64,000 nt of DNA, from the NCBI RefSeq assembly GCF_900116705.1, contig NZ_FPBP01000003.1:310001-374000 (forward strand), given 5' to 3'. The notes under the pieces are model-generated. The model searched no databases. It was not told the origin of the DNA and was given only the letters and a program-made list of their open reading frames with translations. This DNA comes from Halomonas korlensis (GTDB taxonomy: Bacteria; Pseudomonadota; Gammaproteobacteria; Pseudomonadales; Halomonadaceae). Shown here piece after piece: positions 44,206-53,658 of this stretch (position 1 is the stretch's first letter; each line of letters starts with the position of its first letter). The position numbers were made by a program, and so were the translations under genes.

Positions 44206-44820
44206 ATGGTCTCGGACATGGTTTCGGACTCGGCCTCGGCGACGCCTTTCGATAAGACCCTTGCCGCCCTGGACGCCCTCCACGCCGAAGACCCGCGACA
44301 GGTCGAGGTGGACGGCGAGAGCGTTCCCCAGGAGCTTTGGCACGCCCGGCGAATGAGCGCCTGGCTCGAGCGGTTGCACGCCTCGCCGGACGAGCTCACC
44401 CAGCTGGCGGTGCGTGGCCAGCACCTCCAGCGTTGGCAGGTGTCGCGCCATGAGTACCCGGAAGGGCGAGTGGGCTATCTCACCTGGCGACGCGATCAGG
44501 GAAAGCGCGCCGGCGAGACGACCGCCAGGCTCATGCAGGAGGCCGGCTATACGTCCGAGGAGGCCGAGCGGGTGTCGAGCATGATCCGCAAGCAGGGGCT
44601 TGGCCGTAACGAGGGTACCCAGGCGGTGGAGGACTGTGCCTGCCTGGTGTTCCTGGAGAACTACTTTGCCGACTTCGCAAAGCAGATTGAGCACGATCAT
44701 CTGGTGCGTATCGTACAGATGACTTGGAAAAAAATGTCGCCACGCGCCCATGAGCTGGCGCTGGGGCTGCCGATGAGTGACGAGGCGCGCGCGCTGGTCG
44801 AAGAGGCGCTGGCGGGCTAG
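44206..44820 (+). CDS. DUF4202 family protein
   Basis: A 204-residue soluble, mainly helical protein matching DUF4202: WHARRMSAWLERLHASPDELTQLAVRGQHLQRWQVSRHEYPEGRVGYLTWRRD. The two H residues of AVRGQHLQRW and the later ExEH-like region IEHDHL suggest an HD-like metal site, but no enzyme activity is known to me. The start at 44206 follows AGGAGCTCTGAT. It is divergent from the secreted acidic protein gene and convergent with the C45 gene, 13 bp apart. Confidence 0.75.
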   Translation: MVSDMVSDSASATPFDKTLAALDALHAEDPRQVEVDGESVPQELWHARRMSAWLERLHASPDELTQLAVRGQHLQRWQVSRHEYPEGRVGYLTWRRDQGKRAGETTARLMQEAGYTSEEAERVSSMIRKQGLGRNEGTQAVEDCACLVFLENYFADFAKQIEHDHLVRIVQMTWKKMSPRAHELALGLPMSDEARALVEEALAG

Positions 44821-44833
44821 CTAGCCTTCCGGT

Positions 44834-45916
44834 TCAGTCAGTCAGGCTCAGGCTTAGCGTATCCTCGTTCCCGCAGGGCTTGCCATGGCGCAGTGTCAGG
44901 CGGCGCGCATCGAGGTTCATGACCACCGAGAACAGCGTCTCCATGCGTTCCTCCGGCGGCTGGTCGGGATTGTGGTGGCGGCAGATCGACAGCGGAGCGC
45001 CCTGATGATCGCTGAGGATCTCGAACAGGCGTGCCTCGTCCACCACGGCGTCGGCCGGCAGCCGCTCGCGCAGCAACTGGTCGAGCTGGGCCAGCCGCGG
45101 TCGTGAGTCGGGCCGCGGAAAGTCCTCGACCTGGCAGGCCTCACCGCGGGCATAGAGGTGGTTGGTGTGCGTGACCACCCCGCGCTCGGGCGCCAGGCGG
45201 CCGGGCTCGCCGGGATGGACCTCGAGTCCCACGGCCTGGCCCCGTTCGCCGTCAACGGCAGCGCTGGCAATCAGAAAATGCGCCGGGGCACAGACGCGGT
45301 CGCGGGTGGCCACGGCCACCGCACTTGCCATGTCGGGGCACTCCAGAATCTTGCGCAGGGCGACATGGATCGGCAGGCCTTCGCCGCAGATGCGTGAGCG
45401 AATGGCATTGAGGCAGACGCCGATGCCGGCGGCGTTCATGCCGATCTTGGCGACCATGCCGGCCTCGCCGATGCTGACCAGCGGCGCAGCCTGCTCGCCA
45501 CGGATGTCGAGGGCCACCACGTTGTGCAGCTGGTCGGCTCGCCAGTCCCAGTTCTGGGCCAGCCACTGGGTGCCGCCGCGGGCCAGGGCGAAGGCCGAGC
45601 AACCGCCGCTCGCCCGGGTCAATGAGATCTCGCTGCGACAGTTGAGCGTGAGGATATCCGCCAGCTCGACCCCGGCACCGCGGGCGATGCCTTCCATCTC
45701 GTCGAGAATCTCGGGAAAGCCGCGCTCGATCATGCGCTCGAAGCGCCCGACCTCACGCCGCGCCTGTTGCCAGCTCAGGCCCACGAAGTCGAAAAACAGC
45801 CGGTCGTAGACCTCGATGCTGCGTTGGATGAGTTCGCCATGGGCGAGGCCATGGGCCTCGCCCATCTCGCGTCGGGAGCCGGAAAGCTCGGTCACGTGCA
45901 AGGTGGTTGAGCTCAT
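44834..45916 (-). CDS. C45-family acyltransferase/peptidase-like protein
   Basis: A 360-residue Ntn-hydrolase of the acyl-CoA:6-aminopenicillanate acyltransferase (C45) family. The proenzyme cleavage site and nucleophile are visible as Gly-Cys106 in ASGGCSAFA, followed by LAQNWDWRADQ and GMNAAGIGVCLNAI. Such enzymes cleave themselves before the Cys and act on amide bonds; a penicillin role is not implied, and the bacterial substrate is unknown. The ATG at 45916 overlaps the upstream dienelactone-hydrolase-like gene stop (ATGA), so the two are coupled. Confidence 0.85.
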   Translation of the reverse strand: MSSTTLHVTELSGSRREMGEAHGLAHGELIQRSIEVYDRLFFDFVGLSWQQARREVGRFERMIERGFPEILDEMEGIARGAGVELADILTLNCRSEISLTRASGGCSAFALARGGTQWLAQNWDWRADQLHNVVALDIRGEQAAPLVSIGEAGMVAKIGMNAAGIGVCLNAIRSRICGEGLPIHVALRKILECPDMASAVAVATRDRVCAPAHFLIASAAVDGERGQAVGLEVHPGEPGRLAPERGVVTHTNHLYARGEACQVEDFPRPDSRPRLAQLDQLLRERLPADAVVDEARLFEILSDHQGAPLSICRHHNPDQPPEERMETLFSVVMNLDARRLTLRHGKPCGNEDTLSLSLTD

Positions 45917-46689
45917 AGGGCCTCGCCCAGGGCCTCGTCGAGCAGGTCGAGGAAGGCAGACCACGACTTCTTGTCGGCACGTTCCTGATAGCTGTCGTTG
46001 CCGAAGACGGTAAAGGCGTGGGGCGCGCCGGAATAGACCTCGATCTCGTAGGTGGCGTTTGCCGCCTCGAGCTCCTCGCTTAGGGTCGCGACCTGACTCA
46101 TGGGGATGGACTCGTCGGCGCCGCCGTGAGCGATCAGGATGGGGCCGACATCATCGGGCCATTCCTGTCCTTCAGGCGTGGCCAGGCCCCCATGGAAGCT
46201 GGCGTATCCCACCACGTCGTCGGCCTCTTCGGAGCGTGCGATCTCAAGCACCACGGCGCCGCCGAAGCAGTAGCCCATCACCACGGTCGGCTCGGCCGCT
46301 CCCTGGGCGCGGGCCTCGGCCAGTCCGGCCAGAGTCAATTCGCGCATGCGCTCGCGATCTTCATAGAGCCGCGCGGTCTCGGCCTTGCGATCCTCGACCG
46401 TGTCGGGGCGGTTGCCCTGCCCATAAAGATCCACGGCGAAGGCATCAAAGCCCCGTTCGGCGATCATGTCGGCGCGGCGACGTTCGTAGTCGGTCAAGCC
46501 CACCCAGTCGTGAATGATCAGCACGGTGCCGCGGGCCTCGCCCTCGGCGCTGGAAAAATAGCCCTCGAAGGTCTCGTCATCGACATCGTAGGTGATGTTG
46601 TCACCGGCGGGGCTGACCGCATGGGCATTCAGGGCAAAGGCGCCCAGGGTGGCCGCAAGCGCCAGGGAAGAGCGGGTAGAAAGAATCAT
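45913..46689 (-). CDS. Exported dienelactone hydrolase family protein
   Basis: A 258-residue alpha/beta hydrolase with a signal peptide (LALAATLGAFALNAHA), so it acts in the periplasm, unlike classical cytoplasmic dienelactone hydrolases. The nucleophile is the Cys in VMGYCFGGAV, the acid is in AHGGADESIP, and the histidine in YSGAPHAFTVFG. The ATG at 46689 follows AGGAG at 5 nt. It overlaps the C45 gene by 4 bp; a periplasmic hydrolase plus an amide hydrolase may handle one compound, but this is inference. Confidence 0.85.
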   Translation of the reverse strand: MILSTRSSLALAATLGAFALNAHAVSPAGDNITYDVDDETFEGYFSSAEGEARGTVLIIHDWVGLTDYERRRADMIAERGFDAFAVDLYGQGNRPDTVEDRKAETARLYEDRERMRELTLAGLAEARAQGAAEPTVVMGYCFGGAVVLEIARSEEADDVVGYASFHGGLATPEGQEWPDDVGPILIAHGGADESIPMSQVATLSEELEAANATYEIEVYSGAPHAFTVFGNDSYQERADKKSWSAFLDLLDEALGEAL

Positions 46690-46829
46690 GGTGTCTCCTG
46701 AGATTCGGTCCATCAACGGAGAGTATAGGCGCCGCCCCCAAGCGTTGGCGTTGATTGCTTGTGTTTTGCCGACAAGACTTCCAGATTAGGTAGGTGTGCA
46801 TTCCATGTCACTAAAGCGAGACAAGAACC

Positions 46830-48035
46830 ATGAAAAAACGCGTATTGGCGATGGCGTTGGCCACCTCTACTGTGGCCCTGTCCGGCATGGCTCAGGCCGA
46901 GGTGAAAATTGGTTTCCTGGGGGGCTTCACCGGGGGAATCGAGAGCCTGACCCCGGCAATCTTCGACGGCGCGCAGCTGGCGGTGAGTCAGGTCAATGAG
47001 CAGGGCGGACTTCTGGATGGCCAGCAGATCGAGATGCCCACCGGTGACACGACCTGCAGCGATGCCTCGGCCGCCTCGAACGCCGCCGATCGTATGGTCA
47101 ATTCTGAAGAAGTGACGGCCATCGTCGGTGCCCTTTGCACCGGCGCCACCATCGCCGCGGCCAACAACGCGGCGATTCCTGGCGGCGTGACCATGGTATC
47201 GCCGGCCTCTACGGCGCCGGCGGTCAGCGAACTGGACGACAACGACCTGGTGTTTCGCACCGTGCCCTCGGATGCTTTCCAGGGCGAGATGCTAGCCAAG
47301 CTGCTGCTCGACAAGGGGATCGAGGAGGTGGCCGTCACCTACGTCAACAACGACTACGGCCGCGGCCTGTCGGATGCCTTCACCGCCGCTTACGAGAACG
47401 GTGGTGGCACGGTGGCCGAGAACCTCGCCCATGAGGACAACCGCGCCGATTACCGCTCCGAGCTCGGCACGCTGTCTGCCTCGGGGGTGCCGAACCTGGT
47501 GGTGCTGGCCTACGCCGATACCTCCGGACAGACGGTCCTGCGCCAGGCCTACGAAAGCGGCATGTTCACCCAGTACGTGGGTGCCGACGGCATGGTCGGC
47601 GACAGCCTGGTCGAGGCGATCGGCGCGGACGTACTGGAAGGCATGATCGCCACCCGTCCGGGCAGTCCCGATCTTCCCGGCACCGACATGTTCATCGAAC
47701 AGGCCGAGGCGGCGGGTATCGACCCCAGCGCGGTGTTCGCGGCCCAGGCCTACGATGCTGCCTTCCTGCTGGCCCTGGCCATCGAGCAGAACGGCAATGC
47801 CGAGCGCGAGGGCCTGTCCGAGGCGCTGCGCAGCGTGGCGATGGAACCCGGCGAGGTGGTCCTGCCCGGCGAGTGGGAGAAGGCGAAGGAACTGATCGCC
47901 GCCGGTACCGAGATCAACTACGAGGGCGCCTCCGGCACCCACGAGTTCGACGACAACGGCGACGTGCCAGGCGTCGTGGTCGAGATGGTCGTGGAGGACG
48001 GCAGCTTCGTCAGCAAGGGCGAAGTGAACCTGTAA
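46830..48035 (+). CDS. Branched-chain amino acid-type ABC transporter substrate-binding protein
   Basis: A 401-residue periplasmic binding protein of the LivJ/LivK type I fold. The signal peptide (LAMALATSTVALSGMAQA) is followed by EVKIGFLGGFTGGIESL, AIVGALCTGATIAAANNAAIP with a likely disulfide, and VTYVNNDYGRGLSDAF. It converges on the livM-type gene, with a strong hairpin between them, and presumably feeds the permease/ATPase operon at 48122-51992. The actual ligand (Leu/Ile/Val, other amino acid or amide) cannot be told. Confidence 0.9.
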   Translation: MKKRVLAMALATSTVALSGMAQAEVKIGFLGGFTGGIESLTPAIFDGAQLAVSQVNEQGGLLDGQQIEMPTGDTTCSDASAASNAADRMVNSEEVTAIVGALCTGATIAAANNAAIPGGVTMVSPASTAPAVSELDDNDLVFRTVPSDAFQGEMLAKLLLDKGIEEVAVTYVNNDYGRGLSDAFTAAYENGGGTVAENLAHEDNRADYRSELGTLSASGVPNLVVLAYADTSGQTVLRQAYESGMFTQYVGADGMVGDSLVEAIGADVLEGMIATRPGSPDLPGTDMFIEQAEAAGIDPSAVFAAQAYDAAFLLALAIEQNGNAEREGLSEALRSVAMEPGEVVLPGEWEKAKELIAAGTEINYEGASGTHEFDDNGDVPGVVVEMVVEDGSFVSKGEVNL

Positions 48036-48069
48036 CGCCTGGGCCGGTAACGCCCCAAGCAAGACGTGA

Positions 48070-48099
48070 AAGACTCTGGCGGACAACCGTCGGGGTCTT
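48070..48099. terminator. Bidirectional hairpin between convergent ABC genes
   Basis: A 13-bp stem, with some G-U pairs, closes an ACAA tetraloop: AAGACTCTGGCGG - ACAA - CCGTCGGGGTCTT. It lies midway between the stops of the substrate-binding protein gene and the livM-type gene and can end transcription from either side. Confidence 0.7.
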
Positions 48100-48121
48100 C
48101 TCGTCTAAGGCTTAGCCGGGC

Positions 48122-49420
48122 TCAGCCGTGGTGCTTGACCTTCTCGGGCAGCAGCCCCTTTGGCGCGAAGCGCAGCACCAGCGTGATCAACAGGCCGATC
48201 ACGAACACTCGCGCCTGCAGGGCGCGGCTGTCCAGATTGGTCGGGGTCTCCCAGCCAAGGCCCGCGCCCAGGGTCAGCGCCATATCCATCAGGAACAGCG
48301 CCATGGGTGCCGACATGATCCAGATGATGTAGACCGCCACGGCGCCGAAGATGGTGCCCAGGTTGTTGCCGGGCCCGCCCAGGATCACCATGACCAACAC
48401 CAGGAAGGTGTGGTTGAGCGGGAGATAGCCCTGAGGATCGAAGATGCTGTTGAAGCTCGCCAGCGCCGCACCGCCGATACCCATCAGGATGCAGCCCAGC
48501 ACGAAGATCTCCAGCCGACGCTTGTTGATGTCCTTGCCCATGGCGGCAGCGGACACCTCGTTGTCGCGGATCGTCCGGATCATGCGGCCCCAGGGAGCAT
48601 GGTAGGCGCGGGACAGCAGGAAGAAGATCACCGCGATCATCACTGCCGTGATGGAGAGGTACAGTGCCCGTGCCAGGGTAAAACCCAGCTCGCTCGGCCC
48701 CGGGACCGGCCAGGGCAGCGGTGATACGGTGGCGGTGCCGCGGGTCAGCCAGTCGGAGTTCTTGAGGAAGGCCTTGATGATCTCGGCGATGCCCAGGGTA
48801 GCGATGGCCAGATAGTCACTGCGCAGCCCCAGGCAGACCCGACCGATGAAGTAGCCGACGCCGCCGGCAAGCGCTCCGCCGACCACCCAGCCGACCCCGA
48901 CCGGCAGGCCCAGGCCGCCGATGAAGCCCGCGCGCGACTCGATCTGCCCGGTGACGTCGCGGAACACATTGATCACCGCCAGGTAGAGCACCACCGCCAG
49001 CAGTACGGCGATAACGGTGCGCAGCAGCTTCGGCACCCCCAGCCGGTCGAGCCGCGTCGCGCCGAACACCAGCAGTGCCGCGCCGAGCATGTAGAGCAGC
49101 GCCCGGCCCAGTTCGCCGGGCAGTTCGGTCTCCCAGAAGGCGGGGTTGACCGGAATGCTGAAGAACATGGCACAGAAGCCACCGAGTGCCACGAAGCCCA
49201 TGACCCCGGCATTGAACTGGCCCGCATAGCCCCACTGGATGGTCAGGCCCAGCGCCAGGATGGCATAGCAGGCCGCCTCCACCAGCATGCGGGTGCTGTA
49301 GGCGCTGCCCATCACGGCATAGACGCCCAGTACGGCCACCAGCACCGCGGCGAACAGCACCACTTCGCGCATGGGGAAGCGTGACGGCTCGGCGACCGTA
49401 TCGGCGCGTTTCGTTTCCAT
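48122..49420 (-). CDS. livM: Branched-chain amino acid-type ABC permease (LivM family)
   Basis: A 432-residue inner-membrane permease, longer than typical LivM (~420) through extra helices near residues 95-165. Family marks are ALGLTIQWGYAGQFNAGVMGFVALGGF, LRSDYLAIATLGIAEII, GRMIRTIRDNEVSAAAMGKDINKRRLEIFVLG and VILGGPGNNLGTIFGA. The ATG at 49420 overlaps the stop of the livH-type gene as TGATG. With livH it forms the transmembrane channel. Confidence 0.9.
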   Translation of the reverse strand: METKRADTVAEPSRFPMREVVLFAAVLVAVLGVYAVMGSAYSTRMLVEAACYAILALGLTIQWGYAGQFNAGVMGFVALGGFCAMFFSIPVNPAFWETELPGELGRALLYMLGAALLVFGATRLDRLGVPKLLRTVIAVLLAVVLYLAVINVFRDVTGQIESRAGFIGGLGLPVGVGWVVGGALAGGVGYFIGRVCLGLRSDYLAIATLGIAEIIKAFLKNSDWLTRGTATVSPLPWPVPGPSELGFTLARALYLSITAVMIAVIFFLLSRAYHAPWGRMIRTIRDNEVSAAAMGKDINKRRLEIFVLGCILMGIGGAALASFNSIFDPQGYLPLNHTFLVLVMVILGGPGNNLGTIFGAVAVYIIWIMSAPMALFLMDMALTLGAGLGWETPTNLDSRALQARVFVIGLLITLVLRFAPKGLLPEKVKHHG

Positions 49421-50424
49421 CAGATCACCTTGCCCTTGAAGATGCCGGTGGGACGCCAGATCAGGATGGCGACCAGGATAAAGAAGGGCACCACGATCTT
49501 GTACTCGGTGCCGACGAAGGCCAGGTTGCCGGATTGCAGCAGCCATTCCGGCAGGCTGTCGCGGAAGGGGCGCAGCATCACGCTCCAGTTGAATACCGCC
49601 AGGGTTTCGGCGAAGCCGACCACAAAGCCGCCGGCGATGGCGCCGTAGGGCTTTCCGACGCCGCCGACGATGGCCGCGGCGAAGATCGGCAACAGCAGGA
49701 AGAAGCTCAGGTCGGGCTTGAAGGTGACATCGAGCGACAGCAGCGTGCCGGCGATGGCGGCGAGCCCCCCGGCGATCACCCAGGTCACGGCGACGATGGT
49801 GTTGGTGTTGATGCCCGAGGCCTGGGCCAGGTCGGGATTGTCGGACATGGCGCGCATCGCCTTGCCCAGCCGCGAACGGCTGAGGAAGAGATGCAACGCC
49901 ACGACGGCGACGATGGTCAGCACAAACAGGTAGAACTGCGGCTCGGTGACCACCACCGGGACCCGTACGCCCTCGATGGGCAGGGGGAGTCGAAAGATCT
50001 CCTTGCGGTCATCCACGTAGAGGCTCTGGCCGCCGGTGCCGGCGAACAGACGGATGAGGCCCTGCAGCATCAGGGTCACACCGAGAGAGCCGATCACCAG
50101 CACGATGGGCTTGACCCCGTGGGCGCGCAGCGGCTTGTAGAAGGCGCGGTCGATACCCACGGCGAGCAGCGCCGTCAGGGCCATGGCCAGGGGCAGCATG
50201 ACCAGAGCCGTCGGCACGCCGAATGCCGCGCCGGCGCCGGGAAACACGCTGGTCAGCAACAGCACCATGAAGGCGCCGAAGGTCATCATGTCGGCATGGG
50301 CGAAATGGGCGAAGCGCATGATGCTGAACACCAGGGTCACCCCGACCGCGCCGATGGCGTAGATCGAGCCGGATACGCTGCCGGCGACCAGCACATTGTT
50401 GATGAAGAAAACGAGTTCATTCAC
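49420..50424 (-). CDS. livH: Branched-chain amino acid-type ABC permease (LivH family)
   Basis: A 334-residue permease with about eight helices. It shows GSIYAIGAVGVTLVFSIMRFAHFAHADMMTFGAF at the start, and MRAMSDNPDLAQASGINTNTIVAVTWVIAGGLAAIAG, the cytoplasmic EAA-like loop that contacts the ATPases, then GGVGKPYGAIAGGFVVGFAETL. It follows the livF-type gene by 30 bp and overlaps livM. Confidence 0.92.
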   Translation of the reverse strand: MNELVFFINNVLVAGSVSGSIYAIGAVGVTLVFSIMRFAHFAHADMMTFGAFMVLLLTSVFPGAGAAFGVPTALVMLPLAMALTALLAVGIDRAFYKPLRAHGVKPIVLVIGSLGVTLMLQGLIRLFAGTGGQSLYVDDRKEIFRLPLPIEGVRVPVVVTEPQFYLFVLTIVAVVALHLFLSRSRLGKAMRAMSDNPDLAQASGINTNTIVAVTWVIAGGLAAIAGTLLSLDVTFKPDLSFFLLLPIFAAAIVGGVGKPYGAIAGGFVVGFAETLAVFNWSVMLRPFRDSLPEWLLQSGNLAFVGTEYKIVVPFFILVAILIWRPTGIFKGKVI

Positions 50425-50454
50425 GAGAGGGTTCTCCAGTACTGGCGCCGGGGA

Positions 50455-51159
50455 CTAGCCACCGAGGAAGCTCTTGGCGACTTCCGGGTCGGCCAGCAGG
50501 GCGGCGCCGGTATCGGTGAAACGGTTCTGTCCGGCGGCCAGCACGAAGCCCTTGTCGGCGATAGCGAGCGCCTGCTTGGCATTCTGCTCGACCATGAGGA
50601 TGCCAACGCCCGCGGCGTTGATCTCCCTCACCCGCTCGAAAATCTCGTTCCTGTACAGCGGCGACAGCCCGGCGGTGGGTTCGTCGAGCAGCAAGACGTC
50701 GGGCTCGGCCATCAGCGCCCGGCCCATGGCGACCATCTGGCGCTGGCCACCGGACAGCTCGCCCGCCGGCTGATGGCGCTTATCAAGGAGTGGCGGAAAG
50801 AAGCCATAGATATTGTCGAGCATGCGCTTGACGTTGCCGGGCTTGAGGTAGGCGCCCATCTCCAGGTTTTCCTTCACCGTGAGGCTCGGGAAGACGTTGT
50901 TCTCCTGGGGGACGAAGCCCATGCCCCTTGCCACCAGCTGGTTGGGCGGCAGGTTATGAATCGGCTCGCCGCGCAGCAGGATCACGCCCTGATTGACGGT
51001 CAGCAGGCCGAACACGGCCTTGAGCATGGTCGACTTGCCGGCCCCGTTGGGCCCGACGATGACCCCGATATCGTCGGCTTCGATGGCCATGTTCACCCCG
51101 TTGAGAATGTTCATGCCGCCGTAGCCGCCATGCACGTCGCGTGCGTCGAGTAATGGCAT
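50455..51159 (-). CDS. livF: Branched-chain amino acid-type ABC ATPase (LivF family)
   Basis: A 234-residue ATPase with Walker A GPNGAGKST, FVPQENNVFPSLTVKENLEMG, signature LSGGQRQM, Walker B VLLLDEPTAGLSP and the LivF-typical EQNAKQAL close to the C-terminus. It lies 68 bp downstream of the livG-type gene and pairs with it on the cytoplasmic side of the LivHM channel. Confidence 0.93.
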   Translation of the reverse strand: MPLLDARDVHGGYGGMNILNGVNMAIEADDIGVIVGPNGAGKSTMLKAVFGLLTVNQGVILLRGEPIHNLPPNQLVARGMGFVPQENNVFPSLTVKENLEMGAYLKPGNVKRMLDNIYGFFPPLLDKRHQPAGELSGGQRQMVAMGRALMAEPDVLLLDEPTAGLSPLYRNEIFERVREINAAGVGILMVEQNAKQALAIADKGFVLAAGQNRFTDTGAALLADPEVAKSFLGG

Positions 51160-51227
51160 GTCGCTGCGTTCTCGTCTGTTGTCGGTCTTGTCGTGGCGAT
51201 GCCATAGACCATAGATTGGTGCGTGCG

Positions 51228-51992
51228 TCAGGCCGTGCCGAAATAGGCCTCGATGACCTCGGGGTTGTTCTGGATGTCCTCGATCGAGCCCTCGACCATC
51301 ACGCTACCTTGAGCCAGCACAATCACCGGGTCGCAGAGACGCGCGATCATCTCCATGTCGTGTTCGATGACCAGAAAGGTGTAGCCCATCTCGCGGTTGA
51401 GCCGTTCGATGTTGCCGATCAGATCGCCCAGCAGGGTGCGGTTGACCCCGGCGGCGATCTCGTCGAGCAGCACGATACGCGCGTCGGTCATCATGGTGCG
51501 GCCCAGTTCCAGCAGTTTCTTCTGCCCGCCGGAGAGGTTGCCGGCCAGCTCGTTGCGCACATGGTTGAGGCTGATGAAATCGATTACCTCAAGCGCCCGG
51601 CGGCGCACCTCAACCTCCTGCATACCCACCAGCGAGGGCTTGAACCAGGCATTGAACAGGCTCTCGCCGGGCTGGTGGGGTGGCACCATCATCAGGTTCT
51701 CCAGAGCGGTCATCTGGGAGAACTCGTGGGCGATCTGGAAGGTGCGCAGCAGGCCCTTGTGAAAGAGTTCGTTGGCGGGTCGGTTGGTGATGTCCTCGCC
51801 ATCGAGTCGCACCTGGCCGCTGTCCAGCGGCAGGGCACCGGCGATGATGTTGAACAGGGTGGACTTGCCGGCCCCGTTGGGGCCGATCAGGCCGGTAATT
51901 GACCCCTGTTCCACCTGGATCGAGCAGTCATTGATGACCCTTAGGCCACCGAAGGCCTTGTTGACGTGCTGCACGTCGATGATGGCTGCCAT
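51228..51992 (-). CDS. livG: Branched-chain amino acid-type ABC ATPase (LivG family)
   Basis: A 254-residue ATPase with Walker A GPNGAGKST, Q-loop RTFQIAHEFSQMTALENLM, signature LSGGQKKL, Walker B IVLLDEIAAGVN and switch LVIEHDMEMI. The change of the usual DEP to DEIAAG in Walker B is a common LivG variant. I start at the ATG at 51992 where the conserved fold begins; ATGs at 52031 and 52037 are alternatives because no ribosome site is clearly better. It is the first gene of the liv block, 90 bp after the NSS transporter gene. Confidence 0.9.
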   Translation of the reverse strand: MAAIIDVQHVNKAFGGLRVINDCSIQVEQGSITGLIGPNGAGKSTLFNIIAGALPLDSGQVRLDGEDITNRPANELFHKGLLRTFQIAHEFSQMTALENLMMVPPHQPGESLFNAWFKPSLVGMQEVEVRRRALEVIDFISLNHVRNELAGNLSGGQKKLLELGRTMMTDARIVLLDEIAAGVNRTLLGDLIGNIERLNREMGYTFLVIEHDMEMIARLCDPVIVLAQGSVMVEGSIEDIQNNPEVIEAYFGTA

Positions 51993-52082
51993 GGCCTGTT
52001 CCGCCTGGTTATGTTTCTTGTCATTGATCATACCCATGGGAAGACCCCGAGGCCGCCGCCCGGGGGGCAGCGGCAGGAGGTA

Positions 52083-53528
52083 TCATTTTTCCTGGCTGGA
52101 CTCCACCAGGAAGGTGCGGCCGGCAGCGAAGGCGCCGACGATCACGATGGCGCCAATGGTCGGGATCAGGTAGCCCTCGACCTGAGGAATGGTGCGCAGG
52201 AAGACGAAGGAGACGGCAGCCGGGCCGACGAAGCGCACCAGGAAGCGCCAGAGGACAAACCAGCGCTGGTTGGTGCGAAGCTCCATCATGACTTCGCTCT
52301 GTGTCAGTGCCCAGCCGGCGAACAGCGCGATCAAAAGGCCGCCTACTGGCATGAAGATGTTGGTCAGCAACTCGATGAACTCGAAGGCGCTGCGCCCGAA
52401 CAGGGTGTGGAACAGCGTGCCCTCGGCCCATAGGTTGAAACTGAGCACGGTGAGCAGGCCCATTGCCCAGCTGGCCACGACCATGAGCGCGACCGCCTGG
52501 GGGCGGGTCATGTCGAAGCGCTCGACGAGATAGGCTGCCACCGGCTCGATCAGCGAGATCGAGGAGCTGATCGCGGCGCCCAGCACCAGAATGAAGAACA
52601 CGCCGCCGATCAGCGCACCGAACGGCATCTCGGCGAAGGCCAGCGGCAGAGTGACGAACATCAGCCCGGGGCCCTGTCCGGCGTCGAGGTCGGCACCGAA
52701 TACCAGCGCAAAGATCGCCAGGCCGGCGACCATCGCCACGGCGGTGTCGACAAACGCCACGGCAATGGCGGTGCGGGTCAGCGAGGCCGCGCTGGACATG
52801 TAGGCGCCGTAGGCCATGATCGCGCCCATGCCGAGGCTCAGCGTGAAGAACGACTGGCCCATGGCCTCGAGCCACCCTTCGAGGCTCAGGTCGGCGAGGT
52901 TGAAGGTGAACAAGAAGCTCGCCGCTGCGCCGATATCGCCATTGACGATGCTGTAGAAGAGAACCACCAGCAGGATCACGAACAGTGCCGGCATCATGAT
53001 GCGCAGGCCGCTCTCGATGCCCTTGTGGATGCCCATGCCGACAATCAGCCCCGAGGCGATGATGAACAGGGTGTGATAGAGCGTCAGCAGGCCAGGCGAG
53101 GCGAGCAGGGCATCGAAGCCAGCGCTGATGGTTTCGGCGTCGGCGCCCACCAGGCTGCCGGTAAACATCTGCCAGGTGTAATGCAGGGCCCAGCCGGCGA
53201 TCACCGAATAGAAGCTCAGGATCAAGAAGGCCGAAGCGCCGCCCAGCCAGCCGATGGCCTCCCAGGCTCGCGAGGTATTGTGCGTCTGGGTCAGGTGGCG
53301 CATGCCCATGATCGGGCTGCGCCGACTGGCGCGTCCCAGCATGGTTTCGGCGATCAGAATGGGGATGCCGACGGCGAAGATGGTCAGGGCATAGATCAGG
53401 ATGAAGGCGCCACCGCCGTTCTCGCCGGCCAGGTAAGGAAAGCGCCAGAGATTGCCCAGGCCGACCGCCGAGCCGACGGCGGCCAGCAGGAAGGTACCCT
53501 TGTGAGTCCAGACGTTGTGCGTGCTCAT
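52083..53528 (-). CDS. Sodium-dependent transporter of the NSS (SNF) family
   Basis: A 481-residue symporter with 11-12 helices. The sodium and substrate site of helix 1 is visible as AAVGSAVGLGNLWRFPYLAGENGGGAF, and FFTLSLGMGAIMAYGAYM lies in helix 6, as in LeuT-like proteins. It probably imports amino acids with sodium, which suits a halophile. It lies on the same strand just upstream of the liv genes, so joint expression is possible though not shown. Confidence 0.9.
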   Translation of the reverse strand: MSTHNVWTHKGTFLLAAVGSAVGLGNLWRFPYLAGENGGGAFILIYALTIFAVGIPILIAETMLGRASRRSPIMGMRHLTQTHNTSRAWEAIGWLGGASAFLILSFYSVIAGWALHYTWQMFTGSLVGADAETISAGFDALLASPGLLTLYHTLFIIASGLIVGMGIHKGIESGLRIMMPALFVILLVVLFYSIVNGDIGAAASFLFTFNLADLSLEGWLEAMGQSFFTLSLGMGAIMAYGAYMSSAASLTRTAIAVAFVDTAVAMVAGLAIFALVFGADLDAGQGPGLMFVTLPLAFAEMPFGALIGGVFFILVLGAAISSSISLIEPVAAYLVERFDMTRPQAVALMVVASWAMGLLTVLSFNLWAEGTLFHTLFGRSAFEFIELLTNIFMPVGGLLIALFAGWALTQSEVMMELRTNQRWFVLWRFLVRFVGPAAVSFVFLRTIPQVEGYLIPTIGAIVIVGAFAAGRTFLVESSQEK

Positions 53529-53658
53529 GAAGTTTCCGGGTGTGATGTATGTCAGCCTTGTGGGCCAGACGTGCAACTTTGCGACATCAGCCCCTTCATG
53601 GCTAGTGGGCTAGCGTTTAGCGCGCGTTTAGGGCACTAGGTGGCCTCGTCTGCCGCCC

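Noticed and set aside
49381..51153. A 590-codon plus-strand frame opposite the liv genes
   Set aside because: It covers livH and livF in antisense, is rich in Gln, His and Asp as such shadows are, and lacks a ribosome site.
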